From positions 6,457,646 to 6,521,645 of the forward strand of contig NC_044922.1 in assembly GCF_003576645.1 (NCBI RefSeq): 64,000 nucleotides of DNA. Direction: 5' to 3'. A program made the translations under genes and the position numbers. Below are positions 48,957-59,200 of the stretch, one piece after another (position 1 is the first letter of the stretch; the number at the start of each line of letters is the position of its first letter). The notes beneath the pieces were generated by a model. The model saw nothing but the letters and a program-made list of their open reading frames with translations. It had not been told where the DNA came from and made no database searches. Source of the DNA: Ipomoea triloba (lineage: Eukaryota; Streptophyta; Magnoliopsida; Solanales; Convolvulaceae).

Positions 48957-48958
<2 letters not shown>

Positions 48959-49117
48959 CCATTGGAGAAGACGACAAATGTTGACCGGAAATTTATGACG
49001 GGTTGTTTCAGGTGAACAACTGGTCATCTGGGTTTAAAAATGAGAAGTTCGAGTGTTTAATTGAGCTTTTTGAATGTTTGATTGCTTAGTTATATATATA
49101 TATATATATATATATAT

Positions 49118-49354
49118 AATCGGATGAGAACATGTGAACAAATCTACACCATTGATCTAATAGATTTGACGGTTGAAAATAAACAAAACTTTGTAATATG
49201 TATAAAAATGACCTCGCTCGTTTTAAAAATTTGTAATATTTATGAAAATGACCAAACTCATTTTTTACTTGATTTCCCATCCATAAGATCTTGCTGATCA
49301 ATGGTTTAGATTTGTCCACAAGTTCTCACTTGGGGGAGTGGTTCTCATATGATT
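49118..49354. mobile_element. Mutator-type MITE next to (AT)n
   Basis: The left end AATCGGATGAGAAC and the inverted right end AATCATATGAGAAC differ at two of 14 positions. Subterminal ACAAATCTACACCATTGATC pairs with GATCAATGGTTTAGATTTGT at the right. The left side abuts (AT)n at 49090-49119. Words such as GAGAAC and ACTTGTG recall the ends of the large MULE. Confidence 0.65.
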
Positions 49355-50051
49355 ATGATTCATCAGTTAAATACTCGTTTAATATGTATTAAATTTAAAA
49401 ATAATAATGATGTAAAAATTAGCTAGCATAATCGCCTCTCTAGATTTACATATTTAAGAATGTTGAAACAAATGATATAATTGTTTCAAATTTGTGGGTA
49501 GAGACTTATGCATGGTCCAAATTGACTTGTGTATCAACTCGCTCAGGACATTCCTTTAATGATAAACTTATTGTATAAAGTTTATGAATCCAATTTGTCT
49601 ATCTTAGTAACACGCCAATTTCTACATTCTTACCTTAAAATTTAACGTTTACTAAATGAATATTTAACTAGAGGACAAAATCTAGAACAAAATTAATAGT
49701 TAATCATTTGGCAATCCAGTCATAAAAAATCGGGAGTTCACTTGTTAAAAATGTTAATTGACATTTTTTTGATTCGTCGATGATTTTGGAACTTATTCGA
49801 GTTCGATGGCTTAGTTGTTGTTTCTCAAATAGTTTAGTGACTTACTTTCACCTCTTTTTTTTTTTTTTCTTAAGTACAAATCTCAATATGAATGTTTTTA
49901 TAAATAGACGGTTGAAATTTATTTTTAATTTTTACATCATAAACTATTCTCACCGGATCTCAATCTTATATATATAATTGAGCCAACTCCAAGTCCCAAG
50001 GCTGCAACAGTCAACAAACATTTTCATTAAATATTGGCCCATATAGACATT
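49355..50051. other. Gene-free AT-rich stretch
   Basis: No open frame of interest, RNA gene or transposon terminus was recognised. Confidence 0.5.
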
Positions 50052-50392
50052 TAGAGCGATTTGGCTGGATGTAGTTGCAATTCAATTACAACACAATTAT
50101 TTCGCCACCCGAATTACAATGTTTGGTTGGAGGGAATTACAATCTCTCATTTTGTTGAATTGCAATTCATACCCTCCCCAACATGAATTGCAATTCATCG
50201 GGGGGAAATGAAAGGGAAAAATGAAGATTAGTATTAGTATTACACAAGGACATTTTAGTCTTTATACCGTTTCTTCCCTTTTCATTCCTAATAATTTTAT
50301 TCCTCCCTACATGTAATTTGAATTCATACTTTATTCTTTTTCCACCGAATTACAATTCCTTCCACCCTAATTCCTTCCTTCCAAACGCCCTG
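50052..50392. mobile_element. hAT-like MITE
   Basis: The left end TAGAGCGATTTGGCTGGA and the inverted right end CAGGGCGTTTGGAAGGA are alignable. GAATTACAATTC-type words occur in both orientations (GTAGTTGCAATTCAATTAC; CCGAATTACAATTCCTTCC). No target duplication was confirmed. Confidence 0.5.
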
Positions 50393-50405
50393 TTATTGCC
50401 CAATC

Positions 50406-50595
50406 ATTATTGTGTGGATCATACTATCAAATAATGTATATTCGGTACACAAATAATGTACTTTTAGTATATTAAAAATGTACATTATATTATATTCCGG
50501 GAAAGTACATTATTTTGTATAATGTACATTCAATACACGAATATTGTACTTTTAATATATTAAAAATATACTTCTATTATGGTCCACACAATAAT
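50406..50595. mobile_element. MITE with perfect 13-bp terminal inverted repeats
   Basis: ATTATTGTGTGGA at the left and TCCACACAATAAT at the right are exact inverted repeats, extending to 17 of 18 bases. The interior repeats GTACTTTTAGTATATTAAAA and ATAATGTACATT words in both orientations. Confidence 0.75.
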
Positions 50596-50707
50596 TTGTC
50601 TGACATTTACACATGTTAATGTTTTTAATTGGCCCTCAAATTTTGGGGGCCTTCGTGGTTTTTCTAGAAAAATTATACCGTGGATAATCTTATAAAGTAG
50701 ATTACTA

Positions 50708-51119
50708 ATATATGTTTGTTTGTCTTGATGGACGAGTTTGAGAGTTTTTTGGCTGCTAAGGAGGTTCCCAAGTATATGGTTTAATAAGGGCGGATGAAGC
50801 AGAGGTCATGGGAATGAAGGAAGTGCTTAAATGGCTCAAAGAGATCAACATTGATGGAGTCCAGATTGAGACAGACTGCATCAAGACTGTCAACAACATT
50901 AACAACCAAGCTTATTTATCCTATTTTGATATGTTACTTGATGATGTTAGACAAATAGCTAAAGATTTATTTCATCAAGATTGTCATCTTAGGTTGTTTA
51001 AGTTTGACTGTGAGGACTTTTTTGAGGTTCCTTTTCCTTCTATGTTCATCTTTGCATGTAGACTCTTTTTAATCTAATGAATTTGTTTTTCTTCAAAAAA
51101 ATATATGTTTGTTTGTCTT
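50708..51119 (+). mobile_element. 5'-truncated LINE with RNase H-like domain and 19-bp target duplication
   Basis: ATATATGTTTGTTTGTCTT is present exactly at 50708-50726 and 51101-51119. Between them 374 bases end in TTTTTCTTC plus an A-tail. The frame contains RADEAEVMGMKEVLKWLKE and INIDGVQIETDCIKTVNNIN, which match the RNase H-like domain at the C-terminus of plant L1-type retrotransposon polyproteins (usual AEA...AL and ESD motifs). The ORF runs to a stop at 51075-51077 just before the 3' UTR. The coding part is a remnant of about 100 residues. Confidence 0.88.
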
Positions 51120-51260
51120 TTTTATTTTTATTTTTTATTTTTATATAGATTAGGTTTCTCATTTACATTAGACTAATCTAATTATTCTTAGAAGCCCTAT
51201 CCAAGAATTGCTGGATAAAGTAAATTGCAAGTCGCCCAGTCAGTCTTCAAATTCTGACCC

Positions 51261-52273
51261 CTTGCCAGTACGCTTACGCACAAGGTTCTTCGTCACCTCT
51301 GATCGGTCAAGGCCACTCAATGACCCCCACTTGTTGCTGGAGCAAGGTTTTAGAGTGACTGAATCAATTGATCTAACCCTATGGAGGAATATATGTTTAT
51401 TTTTTGTATACGATAAGTTCATTTTTAGTATAATACAAATTTATTTTAGGATACACAAAATAAATCTATAGTACAATAAAAATAAATGTATAATAAATTA
51501 AAAATAAACTTGTAATATTAGAGCATTTCCCATTGTTGAAGTTTTTTCTCAATTTCTTAGATGCCATTTAGAATTGAGAGGTGAGGAAAAGAAATGGAAA
51601 ACAAAAGTGCAAGTGCTTTACTACTAACTCTATTACAACTTGGTGTCACTAGATCACAACTTGGTTGGCAATTTTCTTTGTTAGTTGGCAGCTAAAAATC
51701 AGGAAAAAAAAACCTAATGAAATTACTTTTACGGTATAACAATGAATTGCCCTAACCACACATGGTTAGGGTCGCATTTACTAGTGCAACTTCCTTTCTT
51801 CAGACGTAATACGTGAAGCATTTAGTTTGGGCTATCAGCCAGCTTCTTGCTCATTTATTCCAATCCTATGAATTCCTATCTACTTCCTTCCCACTTCATT
51901 TAAATCCGATTTTCCAACTGGCCCACCATCCCCTTTAATTCAGATAATCAGATGTTGTCTCATTTTTTTTAATTCTATTTTTTACTTCGGTGATCCCGAA
52001 GAACTAATCCTAAACTTACAGGACTCCGCCTTTAAAGTCGTGCAATCAGTTCACCCGTCATATCATAGTCTTCATGTGCTTATAAGAGAACCAATCCAAA
52101 CATTCCATCATCGTTGGATCTTTTTTCCAGACATGTTTCCAGTGGGATTCACCTCCAGTCATGACCTTTAAGTTAGACGACGAACCAACTACTCTAAGCC
52201 CCAGTGGGCAAAAATGTTAAAAGGTGAGTGATTGGTATTGTATAAGATTATCTCGCATGAGAAAATTAATATT

Positions 52274-52356
<83 letters not shown>

Positions 52357-53370
52357 NCTTGCCAGTACGCTTACGCACAAGGTTCTTCGTCACCTCTGAT
52401 CGGTCAAGGCCACTCAATGACCCCCACTTGTTGCTGGAGCAAGGTTTTAGAGTGACTGAATCAATTGATCTAACCCTATGGAGGAATATATGTTTATTTT
52501 TTGTATACGATAAGTTCATTTTTAGTATAATACAAATTTATTTTAGGATACACAAAATAAATCTATAGTACAATAAAAATAAATGTATAATAAATTAAAA
52601 ATAAACTTGTAATATTAGAGCATTTCCCATTGTTGAAGTTTTTTCTCAATTTCTTAGATGCCATTTAGAATTGAGAGGTGAGGAAAAGAAATGGAAAACA
52701 AAAGTGCAAGTGCTTTACTACTAACTCTATTACAACTTGGTGTCACTAGATCACAACTTGGTTGGCAATTTTCTTTGTTAGTTGGCAGCTAAAAATCAGG
52801 AAAAAAAAACCTAATGAAATTACTTTTACGGTATAACAATGAATTGCCCTAACCACACATGGTTAGGGTCGCATTTACTAGTGCAACTTCCTTTCTTCAG
52901 ACGTAATACGTGAAGCATTTAGTTTGGGCTATCAGCCAGCTTCTTGCTCATTTATTCCAATCCTATGAATTCCTATCTACTTCCTTCCCACTTCATTTAA
53001 ATCCGATTTTCCAACTGGCCCACCATCCCCTTTAATTCAGATAATCAGATGTTGTCTCATTTTTTTTAATTCTATTTTTTACTTCGGTGATCCCGAAGAA
53101 CTAATCCTAAACTTACAGGACTCCGCCTTTAAAGTCGTGCAATCAGTTCACCCGTCATATCATAGTCTTCATGTGCTTATAAGAGAACCAATCCAAACAT
53201 TCCATCATCGTTGGATCTTTTTTCCAGACATGTTTCCAGTGGGATTCACCTCCAGTCATGACCTTTAAGTTAGACGACGAACCAACTACTCTAAGCCCCA
53301 GTGGGCAAAAATGTTAAAAGGTGAGTGATTGGTATTGTATAAGATTATCTCGCATGAGAAAATTAATATT

Positions 53371-53455
<85 letters not shown>
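51261..53455. other. Apparent assembly duplication around (AT)n
   Basis: 51261-52356 reappears essentially unchanged at 52358-53453 (period 1097) with a single N at 52357 at the joint and (AT)n tracts at about 52278-52356 and 53377-53455. The layout is the same as at 16601-18102. The repeated unit contains no gene. Confidence 0.82.
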
Positions 53456-53457
<2 letters not shown>

Positions 53458-53464
53458 TACTCAG

Positions 53465-53656
53465 TACTCTCTCCGTCTTCTTTTATGTGTCTGTTTCGGT
53501 TAACGATGTCTGATTGAAGTTATTTACAATTTAATTCTTTTATAATATTAAATTCAGTATTAATATATAAAATTTATATTTTTAGAGATTATATTAAAAG
53601 TACTATTAATTAAATATAAGCTGAACAGATACTACATTGTAACAGAGTCAGTAGTA
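53465..53656. mobile_element. Stowaway-like MITE, diverged
   Basis: The left end TACTCTCTCCGTCTTC resembles the canonical Stowaway start (TA then CTCCCTCCGTCC). The right end, inverted, reads TACTACTGACTCTGTTAC and shares the downstream CTGTT words. The length of about 190 bases fits. The termini are decayed. The left edge adjoins (AT)n. Confidence 0.45.
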
Positions 53657-53776
53657 CTCAAAAAAAATATAAAAAATAAATTTAAAATTATAAGAAAATA
53701 CGAAAGAAAATAAGCAAAGAACGAAGAATTGATTTGACCAAAGAATAGTAAGCATGCATGACAAGTAAAATAGAAC

Positions 53777-53829
53777 AAAGTGAGCAATATTTTTTTTCTC
53801 AAAAAAAAAAAAAGTGAGCAATATTTTTT
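53777..53829. mobile_element. Poly(A) micro-insertion with 19-bp target duplication
   Basis: AAAGTGAGCAATATTTTTT occurs at 53777-53795 and 53811-53829. The 15-base insert is TTCTC followed by an A run, matching the CTTCTC-poly(A) insert at 15657-15678 and the TTCTTC-poly(A) 3' end of the LINE at 50727-51100. Confidence 0.6.
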
Positions 53830-54569
53830 ATATGAATCGATACTTATTGAATTGGTCTTGTGTGAGACCATCTCACGTAAGAAGCGTAATAATTTTTAGT
53901 TAAAATGTAATTTTTAAAATGAATTTTAACTAAAAATATTATATGTTTTACGTAAGATAGTTTCACACAAGAACAATTCATAATTATTATATTTTCATAG
54001 GAAAGTGTATGTCTATTTTCACTAATATTTTTTAAAGAAGTAATATTTTTTAGAGAAAAACATAAGGATAAAGATACATGGATAAAATATTATCATTATC
54101 TAATGTGATAAATAACTCTCCTTTTATTAATTAGTTATTATAAATTGACTGATCCACTTTACTTTAAAGAAGGAATACACTTATATTGTCATGTCAAATG
54201 ATTAAAAATTTTGGTGAAAATTTTTGATAACCGTAGCATGATCCAAAATATAATGCTTACTACCAGAGATAGGAAAGAGAGTAGAGAAAGTAAGAGACAA
54301 AGAATAGAGAGCCAAACGAACCCCACTCCTTTCATTACATTTTACAAATATATATATACAATATATAATGTAGGTTACAAAGAATTAAATGGCTCATAAG
54401 TATTCATAAATAATAATAATGTCCATTAATATTATGATTTGTAACACTATATCATTTGTTTTGGGGATACATTTAATTTATTAGGTATCCATTAGTTGAA
54501 ATAGACTTTGTTGTTGTACTTCTTGTCGGGATTATCTTATGATATTTTTTGAGTTAATACCCAATTTGG

Positions 54570-55035
54570 TCATTCAATTATTATGATTTCACTACTTTGG
54601 TCCTAGATTAATAAAGTTGATCAATTTAGTCTCTAACTATGCAATTTTTACTTAAAATGGTCTTTCGACTATTAGGATTTCACCACTTTGGTCCTAGACT
54701 ACTAAATTAGTTAGTTGCTCAATTTAGCCCCTAACTATGCAATTTTTACATAAAATGGTCCCTCGACTATTAGAATTTCACCACTTTGGTCCTAGACTAC
54801 TAAAGTTAGTTGCTCAATTTAGCCCCTAACTATGCAATTTTTACTTAAAATGGTCCTTCGACTATTAGCTTTTCACCACTTTGATCCTCGACTACCAAAT
54901 TTGCTCAATTTAGTCCCTAACTATGTCATTTTTATCTAAAATATATGGTCCATCGACTATTAGGATTTAACCATTTTGGTCATCGACTACCAAAGTTGCT
55001 CAATTTAGTTTCCAACTATGTAAATGTTAACCTAA
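54570..55035. repeat. Tandem array, five diverged units of 91-98 bp
   Basis: Units contain ATTTCACCACTTTGGTCCTA, GACTACTAAAGTTG, CTCAATTTAGCCCCTAACTA and TGCAATTTTTACTTAAAATG, with starts near 54590, 54681, 54779, 54874 and 54970. It lies about 450 bases upstream of the desaturase ATG. The words resemble the arms of the foldback at 20563-20841. Confidence 0.8.
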
Positions 55036-55488
55036 AATGTAAGTTTATTGTGGATTTGGAGACGTTTTCGGAGAGTCGATAGTTTTGAATTGAAACTCGT
55101 GGACTACAATTAAAAGCATCCCGATAGTCATAGCTAGGATCAAAAGCGAAATTTTATTAATAATTTATTAATTGAAGGTACATAATATATTAACAACATG
55201 TACTTTATCTTAATGTCGTTTTAGACTTAGATGTACAATATATGATAAAATCTTGTTCATGGTATAACAATTGGAGTACTGTGGACCTTATTTCATCGGC
55301 ATGGATCGTAGGTTGTAGGGTGATCTGACATGTCAAATATTAAAGTGCATACAATGAATATGAGATGCACAGGTGTCCACTCAATAAATACATACTGTAA
55401 TATAATTAACTTCTTTCCAACCTATATATATGTATACTTTGGGCTCTGTGATTTCAGCATCCTCCAAGCTGAAGGAGAGAATAGAACA

Positions 55489-57801
55489 ATGGCTCTGAAG
55501 TTGACTACTTCCTTTCCAATGCGACCTATACCCAGAAATAGCCTCAAGTCTCCAAAGTTCTTGGTGGCTTCAACCCTCCATCCTTGCACAATGTGAGTTC
55601 TTCATTTCTTTAATTATTTGAACTTCACCTCGATTGAGGATTTATAGGATGTAATATTTCCCTATTATTATCTTTATAACATTAGGATAAGTTATTAAAT
55701 GCAATGTTGCAAAAATCTCGCTTAGGCGCCTATTAATCCCTGCCTAGGCACTAGACGCCGGTCGATTGCCTAGCGTATCACTTTAAATGGTGCTCTAGGC
55801 GGCTGGTTGGTTAGGCGACCGCCTAAGCACCGCTTAGGCGCTGACCGCGTAGGCCTCCTAGGCGCCGACTAGACCTCCTAGACACTGGTTAGGTCTATAA
55901 TTTTTTAGGTTAATATTTAATATTTTAGTATTATATAATTTATAATTATTAATCTTTAAAAAATAAAAAATAAAATAAAAAATACACCACCGCCTAGACA
56001 CAGATTGATCCCTGCCTAGGCGCTAGGCTCTCCTCGAGCACCCGAGGAAGGCCTAGCCATTTTTTCAACCATGATTAAATGTTTGTTATGTGGTGCAACA
56101 CTAATACACTAATAAGAACACGAAACATTATTATTGACCTCCAAATCCTTGTATATATTCACCATGGATAGGGAAGAAAATAGGTTGAAGATGAAGCCAC
56201 TCATAAATAATCACCAAATGGAGATCTTCAAAAGCATGGAGGATTGGGCGGAGAAAAACTTGCTGGTCCATCTGAAACCGGTGGAGAAGTGCTGGCAGCC
56301 ACACGATTTGTTACCGGACCCTGCATCGGACGGTTTCCAGGATCACGTGAGGGAGCTGAAGGAGAGTGCCATGGAGATCCCAGACGAGTATTTTGTAGTT
56401 CTAGTTGGAGATATGATCACAGAAGAAGCTATTTCCACTTACCAAACAGTGCTTAACTCGGTTGATGGAGTTAAAGATGAAACCGGGTCGAGCTTATCCC
56501 CTTGGGCAAAATGGAATAGGGGTTGGACCGCTGAAGAGAACCGGCATGGGGACCTCCTCAATAAGTATATCTACCTTTCTGGTCGAGTTGACATGAGAGC
56601 CGTTGAGAAAACTATTCAGTACTTGATTGGATCCGGAATGGTATGTATCCCTCCTCCAAAAATCAAATTCGAAACAATCACAGCTAAGTTAGTGAAGCTA
56701 TTGACAGTTGAATTGATCAAATTGTTGGTTTGGTAACCATAATGGTACAAGTTTGACTCTAAAAACGACAGTTTATTGATTTTTTTAGTTTGATCCTGTC
56801 AGTTATAGACGAGTCCAACAACCTGGGATGGTTTACCTCCCTATTGGTTTTAGGTTACTTATTACATCATATATTCTTAGTTTGAGTTGATAAATTATGA
56901 GCAAATTAAGCTGGTTTACTTCTTTGTGATTCTTTGCTAGATAGTGTTATTGATTTTTTTAGTTTGGAGGAGTCACCTATGGACAACCTAGGTTGGTTTA
57001 CCCCAAATTCTAAGTTTGAGTCGGTCAATAATGGACAACTTAGACTGGTTTCTCTCTTTGTGGTCTTTTGTTGGTTAGGTCACAAGACTGGGTACGATTT
57101 ACCTTATGCCATACATATCTTCAAGATAGTGACGGTAGGTTTCCCTGTCACTTCCCAAAAGAAGTAAAATCAAATTTACTTAGATAAGTTATTGAAATTG
57201 GTAGATATTTAAATTATTAACAATTTTTGATATTGTATAGGATATTCAGATAGGAAACAATGCATACAACTTATACATGTACACATCCTTTCAAGAGAGG
57301 GCGACCAACATATCTCACTGCAACACAGCCAAGCACGCTAAGCATTACGGCAACACAAAACTCGCCAAAATCTGCGGCACCATCGCCGCCGACGAGAAGC
57401 GCCACGAGGTCGCCTACACCAGGATAGTCAAGAGGCTGTTCGAGCTAGACCCCGACGGCGCCGTGCAGGCCTTCGCCACCATGATGCGGCGGAGAATCAC
57501 CATGCCGGCGCACTTCTTGTACGACGGCAGCGACCCCAGCCTCTTCGACCACTTCTCGGCGGTGGCTCAGCGCCTGGGCGTGTACACGGCTAGAGATTAT
57601 GCTGATATCTTGGAGTTCTTGGTGGGGTTGTGGGATGTGGGTGACCTCGCCGGACTTTCGCCGGAGGGAAGAAAAGCTCAGGACTATGTTTGCGAGTTGG
57701 CCCATAAAATTAGAAGGGTGGACGAGAGAGCGCAAGAAAGGGCCAAACGAGCACCAACTATTCCGTTTAGTTGGGTTCATGGTAGAGAGGTGCAACTCTA
57801 A
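55489..57801 (+). CDS. Plastid acyl-ACP desaturase (stearoyl-ACP desaturase family), divergent
   Basis: Three exons (55489-55592, 56172-56640, 57241-57801) join in frame to 377 residues. The first 30 or so form a Ser/basic-rich chloroplast transit peptide ([20 protein letters not shown]). The soluble desaturase follows: [78 protein letters not shown] and [12 protein letters not shown]. Both EXXH motifs and the other two Glu ligands of the di-iron centre are present, so catalysis looks possible. The family introduces a double bond, usually delta-9, into 18:0-ACP in the stroma with ferredoxin as electron donor. Differences: the protein is slightly shorter than the usual 390-400 residues, and the substrate-channel segment reads [14 protein letters not shown] instead of DPRTENSPYLGFIY. 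Altered chain-length preference is likely. Intron 1 holds a hAT MITE, intron 2 SINE-like repeats. Confidence 0.94.
55694..56081. mobile_element. hAT MITE in desaturase intron 1, 8-bp target duplication
   Basis: ATTAAATG flanks both sides (55694-55701 and 56074-56081). The termini CAATGTTGCAAAAATC and, inverted at the right, CATGGTTGAAAAAATGG are related. The interior is GC-rich at both ends with many GCCTAGGCG/GCGCCTAGG words around an AT-rich centre. The 8-bp duplication and length of 372 fit a non-autonomous hAT. Confidence 0.82.
56785..57115 (+). repeat. SINE-body-like repeats in desaturase intron 2
   Basis: Four partial, diverged copies of the SINE body seen at 34050-34266 lie in a row: near 56804 (GAGTCCAACAACCTGGGATG), 56880 (TTGAGTTGATAAATTATGAG), 56966 (GGAGTCACCTATGGACAACC) and 57012 (TTTGAGTCGGTCAATAATGG), each followed by a TGGTTTACC/TGGTTTCTC word. 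The last also has TTTGTGGTCTTTTGTTGGTT and AGGTCACAAGACTGGG. Confidence 0.5.
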
Positions 57802-58031
57802 GTACCAATTGATGTACTCGGTATAATTATGCAAACATCTTTAATTGAGGTGAAACTCGAATTTGTCACAGTTTGAAATGGTAGTGATGTATTAGATACT
57901 AAAATATTAGTAAATAATAAAACTCGAACCTGTCACCTTCCATTTGGAATGGTACTGATGTATTACTTATATTTTTAGACAAAATTTTGTGTATAATAAT
58001 TGTTTCTATCAACCTTAATTTTAAAATAGTC

Positions 58032-58291
58032 TAAGGGTGTGTTTGGTTGACAGGTTTTGGTATAAGGTATGTGTATCAAAGTGATTGTTATTGTTTGATT
58101 GACTGGTTTTTAGAATACTATATGAGTTTGGAATACTCCACTAATTGAAAAACCTATACCCTTATTAAATAAGGGTTTCATTTCTCTTCTTCATTTCTTC
58201 CCAACTATTAATAATCCATTACCCTTACTAAGTATTTGATATCCATACCGATTCCGATTCTGATTTCCATGTGCGAACGAAACACACCTTA
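58032..58291. mobile_element. hAT/PIF-like MITE downstream of desaturase
   Basis: The left terminus TAAGGGTGTGTTTGGTTGA and the inverted right terminus TAAGGTGTGTTTCGTTCG match apart from one indel and a few substitutions. The interior has symmetric CCTTATTAAATAAGG and ATACC words. No gene content. Confidence 0.65.
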
Positions 58292-58356
58292 AGTTATTTA
58301 TAACTTGACTCAACTGGAGTTGCGAGCCCGGAATCAGTTGTCCCTACTCCCTATAT

Positions 58357-58515
58357 ATGTTGTGATCTGTCAAAGACCTTGTGGTCTAGTGGCACCCGGT
58401 GTCTCGATTTACACTCCCACATGGATGATGTGAGTGGGTTCGAGTCTCAGTAGAGGCAACAGCTCTTTGTGCTTCAGTAGGTTGTAGTACTCAACAAAAA
58501 AAAATGTTGTGATCT
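58357..58515 (+). mobile_element. Complete tRNA-derived SINE with 12-bp target duplication
   Basis: ATGTTGTGATCT occurs at 58357-58368 and 58504-58515. The 135-base element between has an A box (TGTGGTCTAGTGGCACC), a B box (GGGTTCGAGTCTC), a short tail region (GCTCTTTGTGCTTCAGTAGG) and a terminal A run. It is short for a plant SINE but structurally complete. Confidence 0.88.
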
Positions 58516-59134
58516 TGCATGTGTATTAATGAGGTTATTATTCAATACCTTTTTCTCTTACATTTTAAGATATCAAAATCCACTTTTAAATTCTTGACCT
58601 TATTGAACAACAACCATTTCCGATAAACACCCTTCATTAAAGGTCGGGCAATTTGTTAACAAGCAATCAAGGAACCATGAGTTTAATTAGGTGAAATTTG
58701 GTTTATTATCGAAATAACAAATTAATACTTCCCAGTAAAAATGTAATAGTTTTCCAAAAAAAAAAAATTACTACTTTTTAGTAAAATTGTAATATTTTTT
58801 TAACAAATATGTAATACTTAAAAAAAATATTACTCTTAAGTAAAATTATAATATTTTTAATAAAAAATTAATACTTTATGAACAATATTATTTTTATAAG
58901 CATGAGTTCAATAATGATATAACGCACATTTAGATAGTGATCAAAGACTTTTATGTAAATTAAAGTTCTTGTTCCATGATATAATTTGCTCCAATTAATA
59001 TGATGTTGGGTCTCAAAGCTGAACTGTTTCTCAATTGTGAATTAATTAATTTGTGCAAGTTTTTATTTTTCAAGTTCAACAAGGAGGGGGTCACCAAAAA
59101 AATCAGCTTACTCTCACAAAAAAAAAAAAATCAT

Positions 59135-59200
59135 CTTACTAGCTGTCTAGCAAGAACTACCTCTATTTGTGAAAGTTTACTAGCTGTCTAGCAAGAACTA
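59135..59200. repeat. Local 41-bp tandem duplication
   Basis: TTACTAGCTGTCTAGCAAGA then ACTA occurs at 59136-59159 and 59177-59200. Immediately upstream an A run is flanked by ATCAGCTTACT and ATCATCTTACT, a possible further poly(A) micro-insertion with one mismatch in its duplication. Confidence 0.6.

Noticed and set aside
56934..57167. 77-residue frame in desaturase intron 2
   Set aside because: It falls in SINE-like repeats inside an intron with good splice sites, and has no recognisable domain.
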